Shown: positions 50,804 through 61,200 of the stretch, in pieces
Layout: each line of letters begins with the position of its first letter
Numbering within the stretch: the stretch's first letter is position 1
DNA from: Chitinophagales bacterium
Lineage (GTDB): Bacteria; Bacteroidota; Bacteroidia; Chitinophagales; Saprospiraceae
DNA: 64,000 nt
Assembly: GCA_017303475.1 (NCBI GenBank)
Contig: JAFLBO010000006.1
Location: forward strand, 154,851-218,850
Direction: 5' to 3'
The notes under the pieces: generated by a model
What the model saw: only the letters and a program-made list of their open reading frames with translations
Told to the model about the DNA's origin: nothing
Databases searched by the model: none
Program-made: the position numbers and the translations under genes

Positions 50804-50811
50804 CACTTTTG
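50804..50811 (+). promoter_or_regulatory. Possible -7 box CACTTTTG
   Basis: One mismatch to TAnnTTTG, 104 bp before the start at 50916. The leader carries a hairpin TGTCAAAAA/TTTTTGACA (50815-50844) followed directly by the palindrome GAGGGCGCCCTC (50845-50856). The divergent gap 50602-50803 is AT-rich with homopolymer runs and no gene. Confidence 0.4.
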
Positions 50812-50915
50812 TACTGTCAAAAATAGCATTTGACCTTTTTGACAGAGGGCGCCCTCTTAACCCCCGCTGGTCAACCAACTTGTCACCTTCTTTTGAGAAA
50901 AAAAATTCTAATCCT

Positions 50916-53714
50916 ATGACTCATTTAGCCACATTTCGGGCACTGCGCACGGCAACGGTATTAGCCGTTTTGCTATTCTTTGCTCCGAAACTATTTTCCC
51001 AATGTAATCCGGATGTAACACCTCCAACAGCCGCATGTGATGAATTCACACAGGTAGCTCTGGGACCAACTGGTCAGGCTGAGGTATTTGCAGCTACTTT
51101 CGACGATGGATCTTACGACGATTGTTGTCAGCAGCTTACTTTCTCTGTTAAACGCCTGGCAGATGGTCCATGCGATGGCGATGCGCAACCAGATGCTTAT
51201 GGCCCATCCATCATTCTTTGTTGTGCCGACATCAACGCAGAGTTTACGGTTTCGCTTCGTGTAACCGACTGTGCCGGCAATACCAACGATTGTCTGATAA
51301 GCGTTCTGGCGGAAGATAAAATTGATCCGGTATTGCAGGCGCCAGCCGATGTAACCGTTACCTGCGAGCAGTTTGACCCCACTTTGGCTTCATATGGTAC
51401 TGCAACAGCTACCGACAACTGTTGCATGGATACCGTAGTGTTTACCGCTAATTACAGCCAATTTGATACCCTTTGTTCAAAAGGTACCATCACCCGTACG
51501 TTCATTGCTTTCGACTGCAGCGGCAACTCCAGTACCCTGGGTGTAGTTTCGGCTGTGCAGAAAATCTATGTAAACCACGTGCAAAGTTACAACCTGCGCT
51601 TCCCGGATGATGTGATTACCAATTTCCAGTCTCCAACAGGCTTTTATGGAGAACCTTCCTTCAATAATGTGGAATGTGAACTGATTGGTGTTTCATATGC
51701 TGATGTGGTATTCACCAACGAACCGGATTGCGATTACAAAGTTGAACGAACCTGGACAGTAATCAACTGGTGTACATACGACCCAAATTTGGGCGCTATT
51801 ACCATCCCGAATCCAAACCCGAACAGCACCATCAACCACCCGGCCAATATGCCCGGCCCCATTGTTTCTGCTCCCGGAACGCAGGCGCCCTGGGCATCTT
51901 CGATCGTGAAAGTGAACGCCTCAGACCCCTCGCCAACGGATTACAGCACGTTCTGGCAAGCCAATGCCAATCGTTACGACTATACCCAGACGATTAAAAT
52001 CATCGACACCTTTTTTGTGGCAGTACAAGGCCAGGTATTTTCTGATACCACCTCCAACTGCAGCTACGACAATGGCGAAGAATACCTGGAAAGCTGGACG
52101 GTTCGTGCAACCGGACAGATTACCGGTAACATCCTGGAAACCCAAACAGACGCCTCTGGCTCCTACGCATTTAATCTTAGCGGCTTTGATACCACGGTTG
52201 TGATTACCCTGGTTGCATCTTCCAACTTTGGCCTTAACTGCCAATCTGAATACACCCTGAACATCGCCGTAGGCGAAACTGCTACCCAAGATATTCCGGT
52301 TCACCTGGAGCAACGCTGCGGTCTCCTGTCGGTGGATCTGACCACCAATCGCCTGCGCAGGTGTGCTGCTAATAACAGCTACACTGTACAAGCCTGCAAC
52401 CTGAGCGGCGAAACGGTGGAAAACGCCTGGGTAGAAGTGGCGCTCGACGACTTCTTCACCTACGAAAACAGCTCCATCCCGGGAACCCTGGTGAGCGGAA
52501 ATACTTACTCCTTCCAGTTGGGTGATTTGGAGCCAGGGGCATGCGCCAAGTTCTACGTAACCTTTGGCATCTCCTGCGACGCACAATTGGGCGCATCGCA
52601 CTGCACAGAGGCTTTTGTGTATCCTTACGACGATTGCCGTACCAACGCCAACTGGAGTGGCGCAGAAGTGAAGGTGGATGCGGTTTGTGAGGGCGATTCG
52701 GTGAAGTTCTCCATCACAAACATTGGCGATGCTTCCATGTCTGAAAACCTGGAGTTCGTAGTGGTAGAAGATGTGGTAATGCGTCAGGAAGGCACCTTCC
52801 AACTGGATCTGGGCGAAACCTTCAGCTTCAAACAGGAAGCCAACGGAAGCACCTGGCGTTTGGAGGCCGATCAGGAGCCATTGCACCCATGGGGCGGCCG
52901 TCAGGCGGTTGCGCTGGAAGGTTGCGGCGGTATCAACCAAACTGGTCTGGTGAATATGTTCCCGCTGAACGACGCCAACCCGTTCCAGGCGCTTGAGTGT
53001 CGCGAAAATGTTGGTTCCTACGATCCAAACGACAAACAGGCATTCCCGGCAGGTTACGGAAACCAGCACTTCATCAAGCCTAATACCGATATTGAATACC
53101 TGATCCGCTTCCAGAATACCGGTACGGACACCGCATTCAAGGTAGTAATCCTGGATACGCTCTCTCAATACCTGGATGTAAATACAGTGCGCCCCGGAGT
53201 AGCCAGTCACAACATGGAGTTTGCTGTGATCGACGGTAACGTATTGCGATTCACCTTCGATAACATTTACCTCCCTGATTCCAATGTAAACTGGGCCGCA
53301 TCCAATGGCTTTGTCAAGTTCCGCATTGCACAAAAACCTGATCTGGCCGACGGCATCCTGCTGGAAAACTCCGCTGCCATTTACTTCGACAACAACGAGC
53401 CGGTAATTACCAATACCAGCTGGCATACCGTTGGACGAGAATTTGTTACAGTTAGTGTAGACGATCCGGCCGCTGAAACACAAGTGAAAGCATATCCAAA
53501 CCCGGCAGTTGAAGGAGTTGTTTTCGACCTGAAAACCTGGACGAACAACGGCGCCTTTATCCTGGTAAACAACCTCGGACAGGTGGTTAATACCCAAACA
53601 TTCACCGGAAATCAATTCCGTTTCGACCGGAAACAGCTTCCGGCCGGTATTTACTCCTTCCAAATCCTTTCTGAAAACGCAAAAACCGCAAGCGGTAAAA
53701 TCGTATTGCGATAG
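50916..53714 (+). CDS. Large T9SS-exported repeat protein (conserved DUF11/DUF7619-like domain)
   Basis: 932 residues from ATG 50916; the preceding in-frame ATG at 50775 lacks a signal. The signal peptide ends near LFSQ. Cys-rich HYR-like domains (VTPPTAACDEF, about 20-200) are followed by carboxypeptidase-like beta-sandwiches. A DUF11-like conserved domain (about 650-830) carries NVGSYDPNDKQAFPAGYG, DIEYLIRFQNTGTDTAFKV and ENSAAIYFDNNEPVITN. A T9SS sorting domain ends it (VKAYPNPAVEGVVFDL ... GIYSFQILSENAK). Codon use is fairly biased, and the reverse strand is open for 580 codons, suggesting good expression. Probable adhesin or structural surface protein. Confidence 0.84.
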   Translation: MTHLATFRALRTATVLAVLLFFAPKLFSQCNPDVTPPTAACDEFTQVALGPTGQAEVFAATFDDGSYDDCCQQLTFSVKRLADGPCDGDAQPDAYGPSIILCCADINAEFTVSLRVTDCAGNTNDCLISVLAEDKIDPVLQAPADVTVTCEQFDPTLASYGTATATDNCCMDTVVFTANYSQFDTLCSKGTITRTFIAFDCSGNSSTLGVVSAVQKIYVNHVQSYNLRFPDDVITNFQSPTGFYGEPSFNNVECELIGVSYADVVFTNEPDCDYKVERTWTVINWCTYDPNLGAITIPNPNPNSTINHPANMPGPIVSAPGTQAPWASSIVKVNASDPSPTDYSTFWQANANRYDYTQTIKIIDTFFVAVQGQVFSDTTSNCSYDNGEEYLESWTVRATGQITGNILETQTDASGSYAFNLSGFDTTVVITLVASSNFGLNCQSEYTLNIAVGETATQDIPVHLEQRCGLLSVDLTTNRLRRCAANNSYTVQACNLSGETVENAWVEVALDDFFTYENSSIPGTLVSGNTYSFQLGDLEPGACAKFYVTFGISCDAQLGASHCTEAFVYPYDDCRTNANWSGAEVKVDAVCEGDSVKFSITNIGDASMSENLEFVVVEDVVMRQEGTFQLDLGETFSFKQEANGSTWRLEADQEPLHPWGGRQAVALEGCGGINQTGLVNMFPLNDANPFQALECRENVGSYDPNDKQAFPAGYGNQHFIKPNTDIEYLIRFQNTGTDTAFKVVILDTLSQYLDVNTVRPGVASHNMEFAVIDGNVLRFTFDNIYLPDSNVNWAASNGFVKFRIAQKPDLADGILLENSAAIYFDNNEPVITNTSWHTVGREFVTVSVDDPAAETQVKAYPNPAVEGVVFDLKTWTNNGAFILVNNLGQVVNTQTFTGNQFRFDRKQLPAGIYSFQILSENAKTASGKIVLR

Positions 53715-53748
53715 CGCCTATCAGCACACTTTTTTCAGTCCAAAAACT

Positions 53749-53787
53749 CAATCGTCCTGTCCCGGAATGCCGGCGGCGGGACGATTG
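53749..53787 (+). terminator. Terminator-like hairpin after the T9SS protein
   Basis: CAATCGTCC (53749-53757) pairs with GGACGATTG (53779-53787), with inner CCGG pairs. It is followed by TTATTTT. It lies 35 bp after the stop codon and before the MbnP gene. Confidence 0.65.
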
Positions 53788-53840
53788 TTATTTTCACCAC
53801 AAGTTTCCCAACAAAACGTCGCCCAATAGTTCAATCACAT

Positions 53841-54539
53841 ATGCTGATACGAACCATCCTTTTCTTTTGGGCCATCGCTGCCGCATTCAACGCACAGAGC
53901 CAAGCGGCATCTGATTCCATTCACATTACCTTTCAATTGCAGTACAAAGGTCGGGCCGTGGAACTCAACACGCCCCTGAAGTTGCCAAACGGAAATACCC
54001 TGCAAATACACACCCTGCGATTTTACCTCAGTCGGTTCATTTTCCTGAAAAACGAGACCATGGTTTGGGAAGAACCCTACAGCTATCATTTACTGGATCT
54101 GGAAGAAAAAAACACCCTTCACTGGCGCCTTCCATCCAACCGGAAGCTCCAGGCAAACCAGCTTCAATTCCACCTGGGTATTGACAGCCTCACCAACGTT
54201 TCCGGTGCTTTGGGCGGCGATCTGGATCCAACCAAAGGTATGTTTTGGACCTGGCAGAGCGGCTACATCAACCTCAAAATGGAAGGCGTTTGCGATCAAT
54301 GCGCCACCAAAGACCATTCCTTTCAGCTGCATTTGGGCGGCTACCAGGGCCCACATGCAGCGCTGCAAACACTCCGTTTCCCCCTGCCCGAAGGAAAAAA
54401 CCTCAAACTGACCCTCGATCTGGCATTTTTTCTGGAAACAGCAGACTGGACTAAAAAATGTAACATCATGTCGCCCGGCGCGGAAGCTGTAGCCTGGTCG
54501 CGGGCGCTGGCCAATTGTTTCTCCCTGCATGCAGAATAA
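53841..54539 (+). CDS. MbnP family copper-binding protein
   Basis: 232 residues with a signal peptide (about 1-22). ITFQLQYKGRAVELNTPLKL, LHTLRFYLSRFI-type strands, GIDSLTNVSGALGGDLDPTK and GMFWTWQSGYINLKMEG match MbnP, a periplasmic or surface beta-protein that binds copper. In methanotrophs a Trp in this family is oxidised to kynurenine by the partner MbnH, forming a Cu(I) site. A WTW pair and a C-x-x-C (CDQCATK) are visible. The partner gene overlaps the end by 11 bp. A role in copper capture is inferred by family. Confidence 0.83.
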   Translation: MLIRTILFFWAIAAAFNAQSQAASDSIHITFQLQYKGRAVELNTPLKLPNGNTLQIHTLRFYLSRFIFLKNETMVWEEPYSYHLLDLEEKNTLHWRLPSNRKLQANQLQFHLGIDSLTNVSGALGGDLDPTKGMFWTWQSGYINLKMEGVCDQCATKDHSFQLHLGGYQGPHAALQTLRFPLPEGKNLKLTLDLAFFLETADWTKKCNIMSPGAEAVAWSRALANCFSLHAE

Positions 54540-55527
54540 GCGCTCAATTCTTTTACTCCTTGCTTTTGCTGCATTAACGGCAGCCAAAATCCCCTGGCAC
54601 AGCACGCCAGTGGTGTTGGAATATCCGGCTTCCTGGCCAAAACCGGCTTATGATTTTAGCAAAAATCCACTCACCCGCGAAGGAATAGCCCTGGGCAGGA
54701 AATTGTTTTACGACCCGGCTTTATCCAGAGACAGCTCCGTTTCCTGTAGTAATTGCCACCTCTCTTACACAGCTTTTACCCACGTAGACCACGCCCTAAG
54801 TCATGGCATTGAAGACCGGATTGGTACCCGAAATTCCCCCGCATTGATGAACCTGGCCTGGTCTAACAGTTTTATGTGGGATGGGTCGGTAAATCATCTT
54901 GATTTTCAAGCACTTGCCCCCATAGCACACCCGGCTGAAATGGATTTTTCCCTGGAAGCGGTAGTACAGCGTTTGCAACGCAAACAGGATTATCGCGCCT
55001 TTTTCCATGCTGCCTTTGCCGACAGCAGCGTAACCGGCGAACGCTTGTTGAAAGCCATGGCTCAATTCGAATTATCCTTAGTTTCAGCAAATGCCAAATA
55101 CGACCGTGTAATGGCCGGTGAAGAGCCATTCACAACGCAGGAACAGCAGGGCTATTTGCTTTTCCAAAAAAACTGCGCCAGTTGCCACGCAGAGCCGTTT
55201 TTTACCAACCACGGGTTTGAAAAAAATGGCCTCCCGCCCGACACCACGCTCCTTGATTTTGGAAGAATGCGGATAACCGGCCTGACCGCAGATTCCCTTC
55301 GATTCAAAGTACCAACCCTGCGCAACATCGAATTCTCTTACCCTTATATGCACGACGGCCGATTCCGGAAACTGCGCCAGGTGCTGGATTATTACAGCTC
55401 CGGCGCCGCATTAAACAAACCAATAACACTTACCGCTAATGAAAAGGTGGACCTCCAGGCATTTTTATTGACGCTCACGGATCGGGCATTTTTGTTTAAT
55501 CCGGCGTTCGCTTTTCCAAGGGAGTAA
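54529..55527 (+). CDS. MbnH/MauG-type di-heme peroxidase
   Basis: 332 residues with a signal-like N-terminus. Two c-heme sites are visible, CSNCH (about 66) and CASCH (about 217), in a bacterial cytochrome c peroxidase/MauG fold with GRKLFYDPALSRDSSVSCSN and RNSPALMNLAWSNSFMWDG. The C-terminal region has FKVPTLRNIEFSYPYMHDG, which carries a conserved Met or His ligand position. In this family MbnH oxidises a Trp of MbnP. The overlap of 11 bp with mbnP supports a coupled pair. Confidence 0.87.
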   Translation: MQNKRSILLLLAFAALTAAKIPWHSTPVVLEYPASWPKPAYDFSKNPLTREGIALGRKLFYDPALSRDSSVSCSNCHLSYTAFTHVDHALSHGIEDRIGTRNSPALMNLAWSNSFMWDGSVNHLDFQALAPIAHPAEMDFSLEAVVQRLQRKQDYRAFFHAAFADSSVTGERLLKAMAQFELSLVSANAKYDRVMAGEEPFTTQEQQGYLLFQKNCASCHAEPFFTNHGFEKNGLPPDTTLLDFGRMRITGLTADSLRFKVPTLRNIEFSYPYMHDGRFRKLRQVLDYYSSGAALNKPITLTANEKVDLQAFLLTLTDRAFLFNPAFAFPRE

Positions 55528-55547
55528 AAAAGGGGAGACGTACTACT

Positions 55548-55936
55548 TTCAGACCTGTAAGGTTTTAGAAAACCTAAGGTATGTCCATAAGTAGCTTTAA
55601 GGGGTAGCGCATCGGCATTATATTCGTCTTAGTTGGTGTCGCCAGTATGAGCATATCCACAAACGATGCCTTGTCACCCTGAGCGTAGCGAAGGGTCTGG
55701 CGAAGCCTCGCATGCGAAACAACAACGCGGAATGATCACTTGGACGGAGTTAAAATAATGAGATTTGGCTATTGAGATCATACCAGACCCTTCGCTACGC
55801 TCAGGGTGACAAGGCATCATTAATGGATACTCACATAACAGGGATACAGACTAGGAAACGAATCTAATGCCGGGGCGTTGCCCCTTAAAGAAACTTGTGT
55901 ACATAACCTGCGTTTCTAAAACCTTACAGGTCTGAA
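55548..55936. mobile_element. MITE-like element with shared ends and different core
   Basis: 389 bp. Terminal inverted repeats of about 45 bp start TTCAGACCTGTAAGGTTTTA and resemble the inner part of the ends of copies 1 and 2. The core is unrelated to theirs: a perfect 36-bp inverted repeat (55665-55700 with 55783-55818, GATGCCTTGTCACCCTGAGC at its start), also found at 11090-11225. No coding capacity. It fills most of the 515-bp gap 55528-56042. Confidence 0.75.
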
Positions 55937-56042
55937 CACGCAGCAACGTTGCCCATCTTTTAAACCTTTGGAAAAAAATGCAACAAACCCGCAAGTTCCT
56001 CGCGCAATAGTCGCCTAACCCTCAAACGTAATACGCTATAAC

Positions 56043-57419
56043 ATGAAAAAGGGAATCCTCTGCTCCTTCTTGCTTTCGCTTGTGTGCAACCTGTACGCAC
56101 AAACCAACCCCGCCATCACCTCCTGGCTCATCAATACTACCGGATTGAAAGGTCGCCATTATGTAAACGGTAACTCCATTCCGGTTCAGGATAATGTACT
56201 GGCCAATGTGCAATCTGTTCAATACTCCACGGATTGGTCGTACATACAGGCCACCGGTATTCCGGCGTATATCACCGGGCCATTTTTGGATGGCAACCCG
56301 TCTTTGGCAACGGCCCAAACCGGCTATTTCAGGTTTCCGCTGAATCCGGTGAAAAATGAAGGCACACCAACCAGTACCACCGGCGGCAATATCGGCGCTT
56401 TTGTCAACGGCGTTGCCCTGTTCGATTACCGCGACGGGGTGGCCTGGAATACCAACACCAATGCCCTCTGTGGCGGTCCGGGCAATCCGCCATGCCCTGG
56501 TGGTCCTGCTGCTTCGCAGGCCTGGAACCGGGATGCCGTGCGGGCCGAAAAAGGAGGCTTCGACTGCGCCAAAGCACACCCGGCCATGGGCAACTACCAC
56601 CACCACCAGAATCCTTCGGCCTTCAGCCTGGATTTAATGGTGATTTCCAATATCTGCGATTTGTACCCAGCCGATGGTTTATACGCTATTGACGAAACAA
56701 AACACTCGCCGCTCATAGGGTTTGCCTACGATGGGTTCCCTATTTACGGCGCGTACGGCTACAAAAATGCCGACGGTACTGGCGGCATTGTACGGATCAA
56801 ATCGAGCTATAAACTGCGCAACATCACTGTGCGCACCCATCATGCCGACGGTACAGATGTGGCCGATGGACCTGCGGTAAACGCAACCTACCCACTTGGC
56901 TATTTCCGGGAGGATTACGAATACCTGCCAACCTCGCCTGCTACGCCGGATTATCTGGATGTGCACAATGGTCGCTTTTGTGTCACACCGGAATATCCGC
57001 AGGGTACTTACGCCTATTTCTGTACGGTGGATGAAAACTGGAATTCGGCTTATCCATACGCCGTGGGACCGACTTTTTATGGAGTGAAAAGCGCCTCCAA
57101 AGTGCAGAGTATCAACGAACCTGTAACCACCTACAACCCCACCACAGCCACCAATGAAGTCGGCGCAGACCAGTGGCAGATTGCCATTTACCCTAACCCG
57201 TCCAGCGAGTTTTTGGCCATACAGGTGGAAGGTTTGCTGCGGGACAAACTGGAATTGCGGTTATTGGATATGTCGGGGAAATTGCTGCAGGAAACAGAGA
57301 TCCAGGCGGGAAGCACCATCGCCTATTTTGATGTACGCACCTTGTATGCCGGGGTTTACCTGGTTTCAGTATCAAGCAATGGCAAGGTGATTTCGAATAC
57401 CAAAGTGGTGGTGGAGTAG
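56043..57419 (+). CDS. YHYH-domain secreted protein, T9SS cargo
   Basis: 458 residues, signal peptide about 1-20. The YHYH domain (about 30-330) includes the His cluster MGNYHHHQNPSAFSLDL, SPLIGFAYDGFPIYGAYGYK and RFCVTPEYPQGTYAYFC. The C-terminus (IYPNPSSEFLAIQVEG ... GVYLVSVSSNG) is a T9SS sorting domain. Function of the family is unknown. The His cluster and the nearby MbnP/MbnH pair make a metal role worth considering, but this is inference. Bordered by MITE-like elements on both sides. Confidence 0.82.
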   Translation: MKKGILCSFLLSLVCNLYAQTNPAITSWLINTTGLKGRHYVNGNSIPVQDNVLANVQSVQYSTDWSYIQATGIPAYITGPFLDGNPSLATAQTGYFRFPLNPVKNEGTPTSTTGGNIGAFVNGVALFDYRDGVAWNTNTNALCGGPGNPPCPGGPAASQAWNRDAVRAEKGGFDCAKAHPAMGNYHHHQNPSAFSLDLMVISNICDLYPADGLYAIDETKHSPLIGFAYDGFPIYGAYGYKNADGTGGIVRIKSSYKLRNITVRTHHADGTDVADGPAVNATYPLGYFREDYEYLPTSPATPDYLDVHNGRFCVTPEYPQGTYAYFCTVDENWNSAYPYAVGPTFYGVKSASKVQSINEPVTTYNPTTATNEVGADQWQIAIYPNPSSEFLAIQVEGLLRDKLELRLLDMSGKLLQETEIQAGSTIAYFDVRTLYAGVYLVSVSSNGKVISNTKVVVE

Positions 57420-57428
57420 TCAGGCACA

Positions 57429-57807
57429 CTACTGGACATTTTGGTTTCAGACCTATAAGGATTTCGAAAACCTACGGTATGTACACAAGTTGAATGGTAT
57501 GTCAATTTGGGATACGTTCCTCCACATCTAACATCTTGTAACCCCCGATTTTAATCGGGGGCCCAGACACTCCCCCCCATCACATCTAGCATCTTTGCAG
57601 AACATCACATCTTCAAAAGGTTATGGATGCTGATGCTCTGCAAAGATGCTAGATGTGAATAGTGGGGTATTCCTGACCACTCGTTGAAACGAGTGGTTAC
57701 AAGATGCTAGATGTGTTTCCAGCATGCTCTTAACATCTATGAAATGCTTATGTACATACCGTAGGTTTCCCAAAACCTTTTAGGTCTAAAACCAAAATAT
57801 CCAGTAG
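57429..57807. mobile_element. MITE-like element, copy 2 (inverted relative to copy 1)
   Basis: 379 bp. Same terminal repeats as 34507-34889 (CTACTGGACATTTTGGTTTC ... GTAG). Read on the minus strand, its interior matches copy 1 base for base in long runs, including the ATCTAGCATCTTTGCAGA arms and the CCACTCGTTTCAACGAGTGG palindrome. The other palindrome is CCCCCGATTTTAATCGGGGG, where copy 1 has CCCGCCGTTAAAACGGCGGG, so both arms changed together. No coding capacity. Confidence 0.82.
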
Positions 57808-58285
57808 TATACTTTTGGAAAATAAACAGGCAGGTAATATCTTTGTTACGCTTTGGTATAGTACTATTAGTGATTAACGTGTGTTTAGTAGCCAGATTGA
57901 CTATTTTGCCTGTATTTACGGATAATATAGCTCCTTATTACCGGCATAATGATTAAACCCGTGCTTCGTGGGTTTGTGCATCAGAACCGACACTTCCTGG
58001 ATTTTTTCGATTTAATCCTGAATTTTTTTAGCAGATTTAGTTAAAGTTCAAAGTCTGTTTTATCCGATATCACTTGTTCGCGATGAGTGCCGTGTAGTGT
58101 GTGCTACACAGCGGGTCTGTCCTATGCCCCGAAGCCAAAGTGGTGGCATATGGCTGCAGTCCTGATTAAAGTGTTAGATATATTACCGGTGAACGAATTC
58201 GTGGTAACTTGCTTACAATCAACACATTGCAACGTTTATTTTCAATGAAAACAATTCCTTTTATCATTTCAAAAATTACTTCTTT
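57808..58285. other. 478-bp gene-free gap before a poly-G surface gene
   Basis: AT-rich. I find no credible ORF. It contains TACTTTTG (about 57810) and TATCTTTG (about 57834) boxes, a small hairpin AAACCC-9 nt-GGGTTT (57955-57975) and another GTGTAG-TGTGTG-CTACAC (58092-58109). A promoter for the next gene is expected but I cannot choose a site. Confidence 0.5.
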
Positions 58286-61200
58286 ATGCAAAACCGATTT
58301 TTGTTTTGTGAAAATGGGGGGGGGGCAAATAATCCCCGCCTTGCCATCCACAATTGCTTTGTAGCTACAATTTTCATGCTGCTTGCAGGTGTTTCAACTG
58401 TGTTTGCACAATCTACCAACTGCATGGCAATCACGAACTGCTCTACAAGCCTAAAAATTGAAATAGTTAAAGAATTTGTGAATGTTTCTGCCGATTGTGG
58501 TACGAGTTTATGTGGAGGTGGGCATCAGTTTTATCAAATGAAATACCGTGTATTCCTTCGATATTCGGCCAATACGCCACCTGTCGATCAGGTACCATTT
58601 GACTTGCAATATAAAAGTTTAAAAGTTTCAATTGGGCTGGACATATTGGGTTCAACTCCGAATGGATTCACCCATATAGACGAAGCAGCCACCATGGCTT
58701 GTTATGATGCCGGCCCGGGGGCAAACTGGTCTGATACAAAAGTTGGATTTAAGGCATACCGTTCATCCGGCCTGGTAGAAATAGATTTTCAAAATCCCAG
58801 CACAACCAGTACATGTGGCACCGGCGATGATGCCATCCATTTTACCTGGGGAACACCGGCAGGATTATCTGTTGGTAGTTGCTTCCCATCTACCTATTGC
58901 GCATATGCAGAACTTTTTTCTGTAGTGGTAAATGCTTACCCGGGGGAAAGTTTTCGTTTGAGCCAAAAGGCGTCCGTGTTCATTCCATTTGATGACGAAT
59001 TGCACGAAGAATGTTCACCCATTTCACTTGAAACCAGCGGATTAAACAATGGTTTTTCCTCTGTTACTGCAACATTACCGCAATCCCATGTTAATACCCC
59101 TAACGCAAACCTTTTAGCCGAGGTTCTGAATCCAGTGGATGATAACGGTAATCAAAAATTTGAAGTAAGGGTGCGTAATACAGGCACAACCGCCATGAGC
59201 ATCCGTTATTTGGAATTTGTTGCTCAGGTTGCTCCCTCGTTTACAGATATTGCATTGAATTACAGCGGTAGTAACCATACTCCTGATGCAGTGCTAGCCG
59301 CTGGGAACACTCGAAAGCTACATTATCGGCTTGTTTCTCCAACCGGAATTACTATTAATGGCACTTCAAGTTACACCGTTGGGTATATCATCGTTAGCCC
59401 ACCCAATCCTACCAACCAACCATGGTCGGTAGAAGTTTCCCTTATAGATGATACCAAATCCAGAGTTAGAAGTGTGCCGGCAGGCAGCACAACCTTCCAT
59501 TGTACGAAACTTCCACTCTCAACGGCTATTAGAAATCATAATGACCCTGGCCACCCTGGGTGTACCACATCACCCGCTTTCAGAGTGCAACCAAAGAACG
59601 GTTTATTTGACATATGTAGCGGAACACCTGCTATGATTCAGGTAGGGTTTGATCAGATTAGTAGCAATAGTACATTCAAATTTAGTCGCCTGGTCTTTGA
59701 GATTAAATTTGATCTGACAGACGATTTAGCTATTTCAGGAGTTAATTATGACGACTGGATAAGTTCCTGGACTTGCCCAACACCCATTGATAATACATGC
59801 CTTGATTCCGGTTCAGATGATCCTTGTTGGGACATCATTGGCGATGATGTCATCCGATTTTGTTTTGCTGTAGTGGGCCAGGACGCCATCACCATTACCG
59901 GTGATCGCTATATCAACATTGAATTCAACAATGCCGTAGGGTGCATTAAAAAAGCCATTATAACGCATCTGGAAGTGACGCCATTCGGTGATGTTGCCTG
60001 TATACCACCCATAGACAATACTTTACAAAATCCGACCAACTCCGTCTGCCCGCCACAGGTGAGGGGCAGAGTTAGAACAGAACTCGGAGATGGCGTGGAG
60101 GCGGTAGATATGGAGCTTATTCTCGACAGCGCTCCGAGCAGTTGTACGGAGCTTAATGGTTGTACAAATAACGGGTGTACCCAAGATATCCTGACCACGG
60201 GTACCGGCGCCTATGGATTTTGTATAGAATCTCCCTGTAACTGTAATTGTTTTAAGGTTACTCCTTTTAAAGATGACAACCGGGACAATGGCGTTACCAC
60301 CTACGATCTGGTGCTGATTAGCAAGCATATTTTGGGTTTGGAGCCGTTGAATTCACCATATAAGATGATTGCTGCGGATGCCAATAAATCAAAATCAATA
60401 TCAACTTTTGATATTGTAGAATTTCGAAAATTAATACTTGGGATCTATAATGATAGCGATTCCGACCCGAATAATGATTGGCCTACAGGCAATGTAAGAT
60501 CCTGGCGTTTCGTGGACCAGGTATTCTCTTTCCCGAATCCGCTAAACCCGTTTCAGACGGATTTTCCGGAAGAAAAAATGGATATTTCTGCAGCCGCTAA
60601 TATACCGGTGAATTTTGTAGGAGTAAAAACGGGCGATGTAAATAACAGCGCAATAGCCAATCGGCCCAATCAGCGCCCTGTAATGCCTATAGCTTTTCCA
60701 ATAATGCGGGCGACAGCCGGAGATGTAATAACCGTTCCGGTTACTTATACAGGCCGCGTGGCATTGGACGCTTTTCAATTGGGCTTGCGTTATGATACAT
60801 CCGCGCTTAAACTGATCAGCCCTTCCCAGGGCGATTTGCCGCAGTTTGATGCGGGCAGCGTCTTTATTCCATACCCCGGAGAAATCCGCACCCTGTGGTT
60901 GCCGATGGATCAGGAAAACCCGGATTTGCATATAGAACCTGGCGCTGTATTGTTTAACCTGACTTTCCGTGTATTGAGTTCGTCACTCCCTACGACATTG
61001 CCTTTGTTTCTGGATGAGGAGGTGCTGTACAATGCTGTATGGAAACGAGACGGTACAGAATGTGCCGTTCAAAACGTGCCGGCATCCTCCAGGCAGGATG
61101 CTGTGGCTCCTCACGCGCCAGCAGGCATGGAAGTGAATGCACGGCCCAATCCAACTTCGGGAGAAGCTGCTCTGCAAATTCAGTCTCCACATACAGGAAA

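Noticed and set aside
51921..53663. 580-codon open frame on the minus strand
   Set aside because: Opposite the T9SS gene at 50916, which has a signal peptide and sorting domain. The reverse frame has no recognisable domain and is explained by codon bias.
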